The position numbers were made by a program, and so were the translations under genes. DNA of 13,492 nucleotides from Phycisphaerae bacterium (GTDB lineage Bacteria > Planctomycetota > Phycisphaerae > Phycisphaerales > SM1A02): NCBI GenBank assembly GCA_002690755.1, contig NZFT01000024.1:38530-52021 (forward strand), read 5' to 3'. The notes under the pieces are model-generated. The model was given only the letters and a program-made list of their open reading frames with translations, did no database searches and was not told the origin of the DNA. Positions 1 through 6,844 of this stretch are shown here, one piece after another (within the stretch, counting starts at the first letter, position 1; every line of letters begins with the position of its first letter).

Positions 1-14
1 CACCACGCTCCGTG

Positions 15-19
15 AAAGG
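15..19 (+). promoter_or_regulatory. Ribosome binding site AAAGG that fixes the start at 30
   Basis: AAAGG lies 10 nt before ATG 30 and downstream of the in-frame GTG at 12, so it supports the shorter protein. Confidence 0.5.
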
Positions 20-29
20 TCTCGGTCGA

Positions 30-626
30 ATGGACGACAAGCAACGACTGCGACAACTCTCGGAGAAGCAGGTTCTCACGACCGGTGAGGCTGCGGAGCT
101 CTGCAACGTCAGCCAGCAGACGATCATTCGATGCTTCGACAACGGTCGACTCACGGGATTCCGCGTGCCCGGATCGCGATTTCGCAGGATCCCCCGGGCC
201 GAACTGATCCGATTCATGAAGGCGAACGACATCCCCGTCGAACTGCTCGACGGCGATCTGACGCGCATTCTCGTCGTCGACGACGATCCGAGCATCGTTC
301 GGATCATCGGAGAGATGCTCGAGCGTGAGGACCGATTCGAGGTCCGGACCGCGAGCACCGGCTATGACGCGGGAATGCTGACTCGTGAATTCCGCCCGAA
401 CGTCATTCTCCTCGACTACATGCTCCCGGACGTCAACGGCAACGTGGTCTGCGCGCGGATCAAGTCGGATCCCGATCTCATGAACACCCGCGTGGTGATC
501 ATCTCCGGCGTCGTGCAACAGGAGGAGATCGACCGACTGATGGCGGCCGGTGCCGATGCGTTCATTCCCAAGCCGTTCCAGGTCGAGGCGCTCGTCGAGT
601 GCATCGACGGGGTGCTGACCGCCTGA
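30..626 (+). CDS. Response regulator with N-terminal excisionase/MerR-type HTH and C-terminal receiver domain
   Basis: Predicted DNA-binding response regulator of 198 residues. Residues 14-63 form an excisionase-type winged helix: LTTGEAAELCNVSQQTIIR, then a basic wing (FRVPGSRFRRIP). Residues 78-195 are a complete receiver: acidic pocket D84-D86, phosphoacceptor D129 (LLDYMLPD), switch serine S159 and conserved K181-P182. The start is ATG at 30 because AAAGG lies 10 nt upstream; an in-frame GTG at 12 has no ribosome site. The output domain precedes the receiver, the reverse of OmpR and NarL regulators. The gene ends 10 bp before the histidine kinase gene, so that kinase is its likely phosphodonor (inference). 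Target genes are unknown. A TGA at 13-15, in the frame of window position 1, could be the end of an upstream gene, but only four codons are visible. Confidence 0.9.
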   Translation: MDDKQRLRQLSEKQVLTTGEAAELCNVSQQTIIRCFDNGRLTGFRVPGSRFRRIPRAELIRFMKANDIPVELLDGDLTRILVVDDDPSIVRIIGEMLEREDRFEVRTASTGYDAGMLTREFRPNVILLDYMLPDVNGNVVCARIKSDPDLMNTRVVIISGVVQQEEIDRLMAAGADAFIPKPFQVEALVECIDGVLTA

Positions 627-632
627 GGGAGG
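627..632 (+). promoter_or_regulatory. Shine-Dalgarno GGGAGG for the HDOD-kinase gene
   Basis: GGGAGG follows the previous stop codon directly and lies 4 nt before ATG 637. It shows that the kinase is translated from its own strong site inside the operon. Confidence 0.6.
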
Positions 633-636
633 CGTC

Positions 637-2754
637 ATGCAGAACGAAGCCGTCATCGAGCGGATTCGGATCCTGACCGATCGCATCGATCGCCTTCCCG
701 CGCCCGGTGCGGTGGCGATTCGGCTCTTCGAGGTCACTTCCTCTTCGACCGCCGGAATCGACGAGGTGGTTTCGGTGCTCGCCGGGGATCCCTCCCTCGC
801 TTCGAGAATCCTTTCGCTTTGCCGACGATGCAATCAGGGCCTCGTCCAGAAGGTCGAGACGCTCGAACACGCGGTCGTGCTCCTGGGTTTCGAGGAGATT
901 CGATCGGCAGCGCTGTCGATCGAGATCTGCGGCCTGCTCGGGAGCGATGCCGAAGTCGCGATCGCGGTCGACATGAAGCGACATGCGGTGATCACCGCTT
1001 CGATCGCACGAACGCTTGCCACCCGACTCGACGGCATCTCCGGAGTCGAACCGTCGGCGGCGTTTCTCGCCGGTCTCCTGCACGATCTCGGTCATCTGGT
1101 GCTCGCAGCCGTCGTGCCCGGTCCCATGACCGACCTCGCGGAAAGCGCCCGGATACGGAACGAGGACTTCGACGAGACGCTTCGTCGGGTGCTCGGTGCC
1201 GACGGTGGCACGATCGGCGAGCGGGTCTCCGAGCGATGGGGCTTTCCCGATCACCTTCGCGGGCTCATCGCCCGCACCGGGCGAGGACCGGCGGCGATTC
1301 CGGAGACGCCGTACCGCGAACTCGAGCTGGTGGTGGGACTCGCGGACGCGATTGCGCGGAGTCACGGCCTCGGCGCGATCGGCCGACGTCCCGGTCGGGC
1401 CATGATCCACGAGTTCGAGGCGGCGCTCGGGCTCGAATCCGGCAGCGTCGACACGCATCTCGCCGAATCGTTGTCGATCGCGACCCGTTCGGCGGAGACC
1501 CTGGGGCTGGATCGCGAACCGCTCGCGATCCATCTCTTCCGAAGACTCGGAGAATCGTGCGCGGAGATCGATCGGATTCGGGCCTCCGGCACGCGTGCGA
1601 TCGAGGAACCGGCCCGATCGACGTCCCCTGCGACGCCGGGCTCGAGATTCCTCGAGGATGTCTCGACGGTGACCACTCGGTTCGAATTCGAAGAAGCGGT
1701 GCTTCGATCGATACGGAACCAACAGCCCGATGCAAGCGTGGTGATCGCCAGCGCGATCGACGGTGCATGGATCGGTTCGCATCCGAACGCCGGAGTGCAG
1801 ACGGCGATCGACGGTGATGTGGAAACCTGGATCCGGATGGCGCTGGCCGCGCATCACGGTGATGACGAGCTTCGCACACGGCTCGTCGGGTCAGCCACGG
1901 ACGGGATGCTGGTGGGGGTGCTGGGGCGATTCGACGTGGACCATGGCCTCGCGACGGCGTGGCAGGCATGTCATTCACTGATCGAGCGTGGGGACCGTGC
2001 GAAGCGCGAGACGGTGCGAGAGATCGCAGGTCATCGCGCGGAGATCGAGCTAGCACGCCGGGTCGCGGTGCTCGATGCGGATGCGAGCGTCGCCGAGATT
2101 GCGGCGGGTGCTGCGCACGAGATGCACGACCCGCTCACCGTGATCTCGGGACGGACCCAGCTTCTGATGGGTCGGAGCGGGGATCCGTTGGTCGACGAGG
2201 GGATCCGGGAGATCCACGCCGAGACGCTGGTGCTCGCCGATCTCGTTCGAGGTCTGCACTCCCACGCCACCGGAGGCTGCCTCGCCACCGTCAAGATCGG
2301 CTCGGATGATCTGTTCGAGCGATGCGCGAATGCTGCGCGGGAAGCGATCCCGGAAACCGTGTCCTTCGAGTCGATACGCGGCACGGTGCCGGTCGATCTG
2401 TGCGTCGACGTCCGGAGAATCATGGATTTGACGGTCGAAGCGGTTCGTAACGCCTGTCAGACGAAGGAAGACGTGCGGATTCGATTGAGGAGTTCAATCG
2501 AGCGGGTGGATGGCCGATGGTCACTCTTGGTTGAGGACGATGGTCCGGGCTTCGGGCGGAAATCGCTTGAACACGCCTTCGATCCCTTCTTCAGCCAGCG
2601 AGCCGCCGGACGGCGGCCGGGACTGGGTCTGACGGTGGTGCGTCGGATCGCGGAGGCGCACGGGGGAACGGCCTCCGTGCACAACGGTTCCGAGGGGGGA
2701 GGGTGCCTCGTGGTCACTCTTCCCATCGATGGGACGACCAGCGCCGCGGCCTGA
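637..2754 (+). CDS. HDOD domain / GAF-like / histidine kinase fusion
   Basis: Sensor kinase of 705 residues with no membrane segment, so cytoplasmic. Residues about 17-215 are an HDOD domain (LPAPGAVAIRLFEV; DPSLASRILSL; HD pair H149-D150 in FLAGLLHDLGH). HDOD domains usually act as non-catalytic signalling or protein-interaction modules. Residues about 338-450 look like a weak GAF domain. A helical dimerisation region contains the H-box with H494 (AAHEMHDPLTVISGRTQLL). The ATPase domain has N605 (N-box), DDGPGFG at 634-640 (G1), DPFF at 649-652 (F-box) and GLGLTVV at 662-668 (G2), so it should be active. It sits between a receiver regulator and a pseudo-receiver protein, 10 bp and 31 bp away, forming one operon. 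The signal is unknown. HDOD fused directly to a kinase is less usual than HDOD fused to GGDEF, EAL or receiver domains. Confidence 0.93.
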   Translation: MQNEAVIERIRILTDRIDRLPAPGAVAIRLFEVTSSSTAGIDEVVSVLAGDPSLASRILSLCRRCNQGLVQKVETLEHAVVLLGFEEIRSAALSIEICGLLGSDAEVAIAVDMKRHAVITASIARTLATRLDGISGVEPSAAFLAGLLHDLGHLVLAAVVPGPMTDLAESARIRNEDFDETLRRVLGADGGTIGERVSERWGFPDHLRGLIARTGRGPAAIPETPYRELELVVGLADAIARSHGLGAIGRRPGRAMIHEFEAALGLESGSVDTHLAESLSIATRSAETLGLDREPLAIHLFRRLGESCAEIDRIRASGTRAIEEPARSTSPATPGSRFLEDVSTVTTRFEFEEAVLRSIRNQQPDASVVIASAIDGAWIGSHPNAGVQTAIDGDVETWIRMALAAHHGDDELRTRLVGSATDGMLVGVLGRFDVDHGLATAWQACHSLIERGDRAKRETVREIAGHRAEIELARRVAVLDADASVAEIAAGAAHEMHDPLTVISGRTQLLMGRSGDPLVDEGIREIHAETLVLADLVRGLHSHATGGCLATVKIGSDDLFERCANAAREAIPETVSFESIRGTVPVDLCVDVRRIMDLTVEAVRNACQTKEDVRIRLRSSIERVDGRWSLLVEDDGPGFGRKSLEHAFDPFFSQRAAGRRPGLGLTVVRRIAEAHGGTASVHNGSEGGGCLVVTLPIDGTTSAAA

Positions 2755-2773
2755 CGCGGATCGATTCGCGACT

Positions 2774-2780
2774 AGGGGAG
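2774..2780 (+). promoter_or_regulatory. Shine-Dalgarno AGGGGAG selecting start 2786
   Basis: AGGGGAG lies 5 nt before ATG 2786. The nearby ATG at 2781 meets a stop after two codons. A longer in-frame start at 2729 would overlap the kinase gene and lacks a site. Confidence 0.55.
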
Positions 2781-2785
2781 ATGAA

Positions 2786-3961
2786 ATGAACTTCGAGCCT
2801 GAGATGCACGAAACGAACGCCACGCCGACGAATCACGCGGGATCCTCCGTGTTCCGAGTCCTGGTCTGTGCGTCTCGTCCCGAGATGATCGCCCTCACCG
2901 CACTGCTGGAAGCGTCCGACGGAAGATGCCGATGCATCGTCTCGAACGACGTGGATGAGTTTCGCGGACGGCTGCTCGAAGACCGCTGCGAGGTGGTTCT
3001 CGTCGCGGAAGAGGATCTGGATCGTTCGCTGGCGGAGGACTTTCGCCGCCTCCAGCCCCACGGGTCCCTGGTGGTCGCGGCTCCGACGGTCGACGTGGAC
3101 GGAATGCGACGAGCCATGCAGTTCGGTGCGACCGACTTCCTCTCCGGCCCGATGTCGGCCGAAGAGGTGGAGCGTCGAATCGAAGGTGCGGGTCGCCGAA
3201 GCCGCGAGCGGATCGAACATGAGGAACGAATGCACCGGCTGCGAAGTCTGAGTCGACGCCTCGAAGGCGAGACTCGGCCGACCGACGTGATCGAGCAGGC
3301 CACGGCCGCGGAACCATCGCCCGCCGGACCTGCCACGGACGAGACGTCCGCGATGTCGATCGAAGGCGATTCGGATCAGGTCCGAAAGCTGGACGAAGTC
3401 GCGATGTGCAGCGAGTTCCGTACGCTGATCCGACAGGAACTCGACGTCGAGGACCTCCTGCGGACGGCGCTCGAATACCTGCTCGTCAAGACCGGGCCCA
3501 CGAACGCCGCGGTCTATCTCGCGGGTGGCGACGACTCCTTCGGGCTCGGCGCCTACGTCAACTGCGATCTGCCTCGGAAATCGGTCGAGCCGATGCTCCG
3601 GCGACTCTGCGACGAGGCCTGTCCGGCCGTCGCCGAGCACGTCGACGTGCTGCGTTTCGAGGATTCCAACGAGTTCGTCAGCGACTGTGAACTCGGCCCC
3701 GAGGTCTCCGAGGATCTCGAGATGGTCGCGGTGCCATGTCACCATGACGGCGAGTGTTTCGCGGTGATGTTCCTCTTCCGCGACGGCCAGCAGGGATTCG
3801 AGGACGAGACCGCCCAGGTGCTCGGGGCGCTGCGATCGATTCTCGCGGAGCAACTGGCCACGCTGATCCGGGTCCACAATCGACTCGAGAACAACTGGCC
3901 CGACGCGCCGGCCGACGAGGAGACGGACGAAGACCTCGGCTGGGACGATCTCGCGGCCTGA
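2786..3961 (+). CDS. Degenerate receiver plus GAF-domain protein
   Basis: Third gene of the signalling operon, 391 residues, soluble. Residues 23-133 follow the receiver fold (VFRVLVCAS; CEVVLVAEE; GSLVVAAPT; GATDFLSGP), but the catalytic positions are lost. There is no acidic pair after the first strand, the phosphoacceptor position is A74/E75, and the conserved lysine is replaced by G121. A charged, probably coiled-coil stretch (126-160) leads to a disordered linker, then a GAF-like domain at about 205-368 (LLRTALEYLLVKTGPTNAAVYLA; EMVAVPCHHDGECFAVMFLF). The C-terminal tail is very acidic. It probably acts as a phosphorylation-independent adaptor or sensor for the kinase next door; ligand and partner are unknown. 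It ends 16 bp before the convergent psd stop. Confidence 0.85.
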   Translation: MNFEPEMHETNATPTNHAGSSVFRVLVCASRPEMIALTALLEASDGRCRCIVSNDVDEFRGRLLEDRCEVVLVAEEDLDRSLAEDFRRLQPHGSLVVAAPTVDVDGMRRAMQFGATDFLSGPMSAEEVERRIEGAGRRSRERIEHEERMHRLRSLSRRLEGETRPTDVIEQATAAEPSPAGPATDETSAMSIEGDSDQVRKLDEVAMCSEFRTLIRQELDVEDLLRTALEYLLVKTGPTNAAVYLAGGDDSFGLGAYVNCDLPRKSVEPMLRRLCDEACPAVAEHVDVLRFEDSNEFVSDCELGPEVSEDLEMVAVPCHHDGECFAVMFLFRDGQQGFEDETAQVLGALRSILAEQLATLIRVHNRLENNWPDAPADEETDEDLGWDDLAA

Positions 3962-3977
3962 ATTCGAAGGATGGGGC

Positions 3978-4643
3978 TCAGTCCGCGTCGAGGCGTCGAA
4001 CCAGCACGGTGACGCCGCCGGTGACTCGATCGCCCTTCGCGACCAGGACTTCCACGCCCGGCCGGTCTCGAACGATCAGTTCCGTCGTCGAACCGAACTT
4101 GATCATTCCGAAGCGGGTTCCGCGTCTGATACGATCGCCGATGCCAACCGGACAGACGATTCTCCGTGCGATCGCGCCGGAGACCTGTCGGATTCCGACG
4201 GGATCGCCGTGCCCGTCGCGAAGCACGATGAGGTTGGATTCGTTGACCAGGGCCGACTCCTCGGATCTCGCGTCGAGGTACTTGCCGGGGCGGTGTGTGA
4301 CCGAAACGATCTCGCCGTCGCATGGAGCCCGGTTGAGGTGGACGTCCAGCACGCTCAGGAAGATTCGAACCAGCACCGCAGGCTCGTCGCCGGTCGCTTC
4401 GTGACGGTCGAGCCGCTCGACAAGGCTGATCCGGCCGTCCGCAGGCGAGATGAAGTCTCGTGGGTCATCGGTCGCCGCGCGTCGGCCGAGGGGGTCCCGG
4501 AAGAAACCGGCGACCGTGAACCAGCACAGGCCGATCGGGATCAGCGCCCACCACCACTGAAAGACGACGGCGGGGACCGCGAGAAGCACCGCGATCACCG
4601 TCGCGATGCCCCATTCACGTCGGCCGTATCCGGTCAGAAGCAC
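3978..4643 (-). CDS. psd: Phosphatidylserine decarboxylase, short pyruvoyl type
   Basis: Decarboxylates phosphatidylserine to phosphatidylethanolamine at the cytoplasmic membrane. The 221-residue length fits the short bacterial/archaeal-like PSD group. Two membrane helices lie at about 12-30 and 31-47, then FFRDP, SPADG (D69), the IFLSVLDVHLNRAP block (H102), GKYLDA, and IARRIVCPVGIGD. The self-cleavage site is G184-S185 in MIKFGSTTEL; S185 becomes the pyruvoyl group of the small subunit. The start is GTG 4643 with only a weak GGAA 8 nt upstream. It lies 64 bp downstream of the membrane HTH-fold gene on the same strand and may be co-transcribed. The usual partner pssA (phosphatidylserine synthase) is not in the window. 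Confidence 0.93.
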   Translation of the reverse strand: MLLTGYGRREWGIATVIAVLLAVPAVVFQWWWALIPIGLCWFTVAGFFRDPLGRRAATDDPRDFISPADGRISLVERLDRHEATGDEPAVLVRIFLSVLDVHLNRAPCDGEIVSVTHRPGKYLDARSEESALVNESNLIVLRDGHGDPVGIRQVSGAIARRIVCPVGIGDRIRRGTRFGMIKFGSTTELIVRDRPGVEVLVAKGDRVTGGVTVLVRRLDAD

Positions 4644-4684
4644 GGGAGGAGTTCCGGTCCGAAGAAGAATGGTCGGAGGTCGTT

Positions 4685-4701
4685 CGTCGCGACCCGCGAC
4701 G
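4685..4701 (-). terminator. GC-rich stem-loop between the membrane HTH-fold gene and psd
   Basis: A perfect 7-bp inverted repeat (CGTCGCG / CGCGACG) with a 3-nt loop begins 6 nt after the stop of the upstream minus-strand gene. There is no following U-tract, so it may only attenuate transcription or protect a 3' end instead of terminating. Confidence 0.3.
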
Positions 4702-4707
4702 TTCCGA

Positions 4708-5556
4708 TCACTCGGACGCCTTGCCGATGAAGAAGCCGAGCAGGCCGAAGATGATCAGGCCACCGAGGAGGCCACCGGCCCAGACCATCATGCCTTCGGC
4801 CATCATCGTGGCGAGGGCGGGAAGGATGCCTGCGGTACCGACGAACGCCATCAACGCGACGAGGCAGAGCGAGGCGACCGCGACGATGCCCATGCCGACG
4901 GTGAGGCCGGACCAGCCACCTTCGTACGCCTCGACCACCATCGGGACACCACCGACCGGCATGCCGCCGAGGTTGTTCCCACCGCTTTCCGCGCCGGCGG
5001 CTTCGAAGAGGCCGCTCGAACTCGCGGGGATGGCGGGGTCGTCGTCGTTGGAATAGACCTCGTCGAGCAGTTCGGCACCGAGCGAAGTGTCGTCGGACTC
5101 CCGGGTCAGATCGAGCAGGCCGCTGCCGCTGCCGACGGTCTCGAGGGAGAGATCGTCCTTGAGAAGATCTTCGCCGGAGGATTCGCTCTCGAACGCACTG
5201 ATGCCGGTTCCCATGCCGCTGCCGGCGAGGAAGCTGTCGTCGGCGCCAGGCGCCGCGGAATCTTCGAGGCCGATCTCGCCACTCATCTCGAGTGATGCTT
5301 CATCACCATCGATGCCGGGCGCGGATCCGCTGAGACCCAGCGAGTCGGCTTCGCCACTCTCGTCGAGCGAGATGGAGAGATCCCCGAGGTCGTCGTCGGT
5401 CGAGGCGAGCATGTCGATCTGTTCCACCCGGAACATGTCCTGATCGTCCTGCTTGAACGACTGGACTTCGCCACTCTTCGCCATCGCGATCAGCTCGTCC
5501 ACGGACTTCCCGAGCTTGCCTGCGGCCTCTTCAGCCGAGTAGAACATCTTCGCCAT
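4708..5556 (-). CDS. Membrane-anchored protein with excisionase-like N-terminus and acidic linker
   Basis: Function unknown; 282 residues. Residues 4-51 resemble an excisionase/MerR HTH (FYSAEEAAGKLGKSVDELI, then a wing and DMFRVEQIDML). The wing is acidic (KQDDQD) where DNA-binding relatives are basic, so it may bind protein instead of DNA. Residues 52-205 are low-complexity, rich in Asp, Glu, Ser and Gly, with loose LSG/LEMSG-type repeats and a striking block LLDLTRESDDTSLGAELL at 147-164. Two membrane helices follow at about 217-240 and 255-277, so the N-terminus is probably cytoplasmic. I chose ATG 5556 because the domain begins there and AGGAG lies 11 nt upstream; an in-frame ATG at 5646 would add 30 residues of unlikely sequence. 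From memory, related proteins occur widely in planctomycetes under inconsistent names; this was not checked. Confidence 0.78.
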   Translation of the reverse strand: MAKMFYSAEEAAGKLGKSVDELIAMAKSGEVQSFKQDDQDMFRVEQIDMLASTDDDLGDLSISLDESGEADSLGLSGSAPGIDGDEASLEMSGEIGLEDSAAPGADDSFLAGSGMGTGISAFESESSGEDLLKDDLSLETVGSGSGLLDLTRESDDTSLGAELLDEVYSNDDDPAIPASSSGLFEAAGAESGGNNLGGMPVGGVPMVVEAYEGGWSGLTVGMGIVAVASLCLVALMAFVGTAGILPALATMMAEGMMVWAGGLLGGLIIFGLLGFFIGKASE

Positions 5557-5648
5557 CGGATCTGCATCTCCTGGGCCAGAGGCCCGGTCGTGGTCGAACC
5601 GAGCGGCGGTCGGCTTTCGTGGCCGGACCTCGCTCGCGGGAATCATGA

Positions 5649-5677
5649 AGGCTACCCCGGCTCTTCGAGCCTCGCAA
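5649..5677 (-). promoter_or_regulatory. Candidate promoter of the membrane HTH-fold gene
   Basis: On the minus strand TTGCGA (complement of 5672-5677) and TAGCCT (complement of 5649-5654) are separated by exactly 17 bp, matching 4/6 and 3/6 of the sigma-70 consensus. The spacer contains the GGCTC-TTC-GAGCC palindrome. The predicted leader would be about 85 nt. Weak by sequence alone. Confidence 0.3.
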
Positions 5678-5691
5678 GGTATTCGAGGCTC
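5659..5691. repeat. Nested inverted repeats in the mutY divergent intergenic region
   Basis: Three arms share one motif: GGCTC (5659-5663), GAGCCTCG (5667-5674) and CGAGGCTC (5684-5691). The middle arm pairs perfectly with the left arm (5 bp, loop TTC) or with the right arm (8 bp, 9-nt loop), so the two structures exclude each other. TTCGAG also recurs directly at 5664 and 5682, 18 bp apart. This may be an operator array or an RNA switch in the divergent region 5557-5741. Confidence 0.5.
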
Positions 5692-5729
5692 ATGCACCGG
5701 AGGATCCGCCTCGGGATCGCGATAGCCGC

Positions 5730-5735
5730 CACAAT
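5730..5735 (+). promoter_or_regulatory. -10-like hexamer CACAAT placed for a leaderless mutY transcript
   Basis: CACAAT matches TATAAT at 4 of 6 positions and ends 6 nt before ATG 5742, so transcription would start at the start codon. No Shine-Dalgarno and no convincing -35 are visible. Confidence 0.3.
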
Positions 5736-5741
5736 GGACCG

Positions 5742-6839
5742 ATGAGCCGTACCGGACCAAATCCAGAGACGGAGGTCTTTCGGTCGGTCGAGGCCGGGCG
5801 GATCGAGCCGAGTTGGATCGCTTCACGCCTCGAATCGTGGTTTCCGGGGCACCAGCGGGATCTGCCGTGGCGTCAGCGTCGGACCCCGTGGCGAACCCTG
5901 GTGAGCGAACTGATGCTCCAGCAGACCCAGGTCTCCCGGGTGGCCGAGCGCTTCGAACCTTTCATGGCTCGATTCCCCGATCCGGACGCGATGGTCTCGG
6001 CGGGTGAGGATGCGGTGGTCGCCGCCTGGGAGGGGCTCGGATACTACCGGCGGGCTCGTCTTCTTCATGCCGCGGCGGTGGCCATCCGCGATGACCACGG
6101 TGGTGAGGTGCCCGACACGGTCGAAGCGCTGCGCTCGCTTCCGGGGATCGGTCGGTACACCGCGGGGTCGATCGCCTCCATCGCTTTCGGTCGGCCGGCA
6201 CCCATCGTCGACGGCAACGTGATCCGGGTCATCGCCCGGATCGACGCCATCGACGCCGCGTCGGACGATCCGGGGTTGATCGAGCACTGCTGGCGGCGTG
6301 CGGAAGGGCTCGCGGCGGCGGCCGAATCCCCGGGGATCGTCAATGAATCGCTGATGGAGCTGGGGGCCACCGTCTGTCGTCCCGGAAGGCCGTCGTGTGA
6401 CGCCTGTCCGCTGGTCGATCGTTGCGCGGCGAGGCGTGCGGGAATCGAGGATTCGGTTCCCCGCCCCAAGCAGCCGCCCCAACGCGAGCTGGTTCATCTC
6501 CATTCGATCCTGCTTCGTCGCGGGGATCGGATCCTGCTGCGTCGCCGGCCGGCGAAGGGGATCTGGGCCGGCCTCTGGGAACTTCCGTCGGTGGAGTCGG
6601 CGTCCCGGCTCGAACCGGAGGCGGTCGCGGCGGGTCTCGACTTCACCGTGGAGGGGCTTCGGTACGTGGAGTCGTTTCGCCGTCTGCTGACGCACCGTGA
6701 AGTCCACTTCCACGTCCACGAGGGGCGTACCCGTGTCCGGCGAGGTGAATGGTGCGATCGCGAGGAGGCCTCGACGCTGGGAATGTCCAAGCCGATGCGT
6801 CTTTTGATCGATCGACGGGCGTGGGGCGTGACCGACTGA
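5742..6839 (+). CDS. mutY: A/G-specific adenine DNA glycosylase
   Basis: Removes adenine mispaired with 8-oxoguanine in base-excision repair; 365 residues, a normal MutY length. Catalytic E56 lies in SELMLQQTQ, the helix-hairpin-helix is LPGIGRYTAGSI (133-144), and catalytic D157 lies in IVDGNVIRV. The [4Fe-4S] cluster cysteines are C212, C219, C222 and C228, with the family spacing C-x6-C-x2-C-x5-C. Residues from about 245 form the NUDIX-like domain that reads 8-oxoG, including LTHREVHFHV. All key residues are present, so it should be active. ATG 5742 has no Shine-Dalgarno; the gene is divergent from the membrane HTH-fold gene and ends 5 bp before the convergent end of pgpH. Confidence 0.96.
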   Translation: MSRTGPNPETEVFRSVEAGRIEPSWIASRLESWFPGHQRDLPWRQRRTPWRTLVSELMLQQTQVSRVAERFEPFMARFPDPDAMVSAGEDAVVAAWEGLGYYRRARLLHAAAVAIRDDHGGEVPDTVEALRSLPGIGRYTAGSIASIAFGRPAPIVDGNVIRVIARIDAIDAASDDPGLIEHCWRRAEGLAAAAESPGIVNESLMELGATVCRPGRPSCDACPLVDRCAARRAGIEDSVPRPKQPPQRELVHLHSILLRRGDRILLRRRPAKGIWAGLWELPSVESASRLEPEAVAAGLDFTVEGLRYVESFRRLLTHREVHFHVHEGRTRVRRGEWCDREEASTLGMSKPMRLLIDRRAWGVTD

Positions 6840-6844
6840 GTCGT

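Noticed and set aside
1..15. End of an upstream coding region (frame 1, TGA at 13-15)
   Set aside because: Only four codons are visible, which is not enough to support a gene.
2714..3877. Open frame of 387 codons antisense to the pseudo-receiver/GAF gene, and a 431-codon one antisense to the kinase (562-1857)
   Set aside because: Low-complexity Arg/Asp/His-rich translations without motifs. The opposite strand has domains, Shine-Dalgarno sites and operon spacing.
5557..5826. N-terminal extension of the membrane HTH-fold protein up to 5826
   Set aside because: The extension is Arg/Pro-rich and overlaps mutY. AGGAG and the start of the conserved-looking domain both favour 5556.
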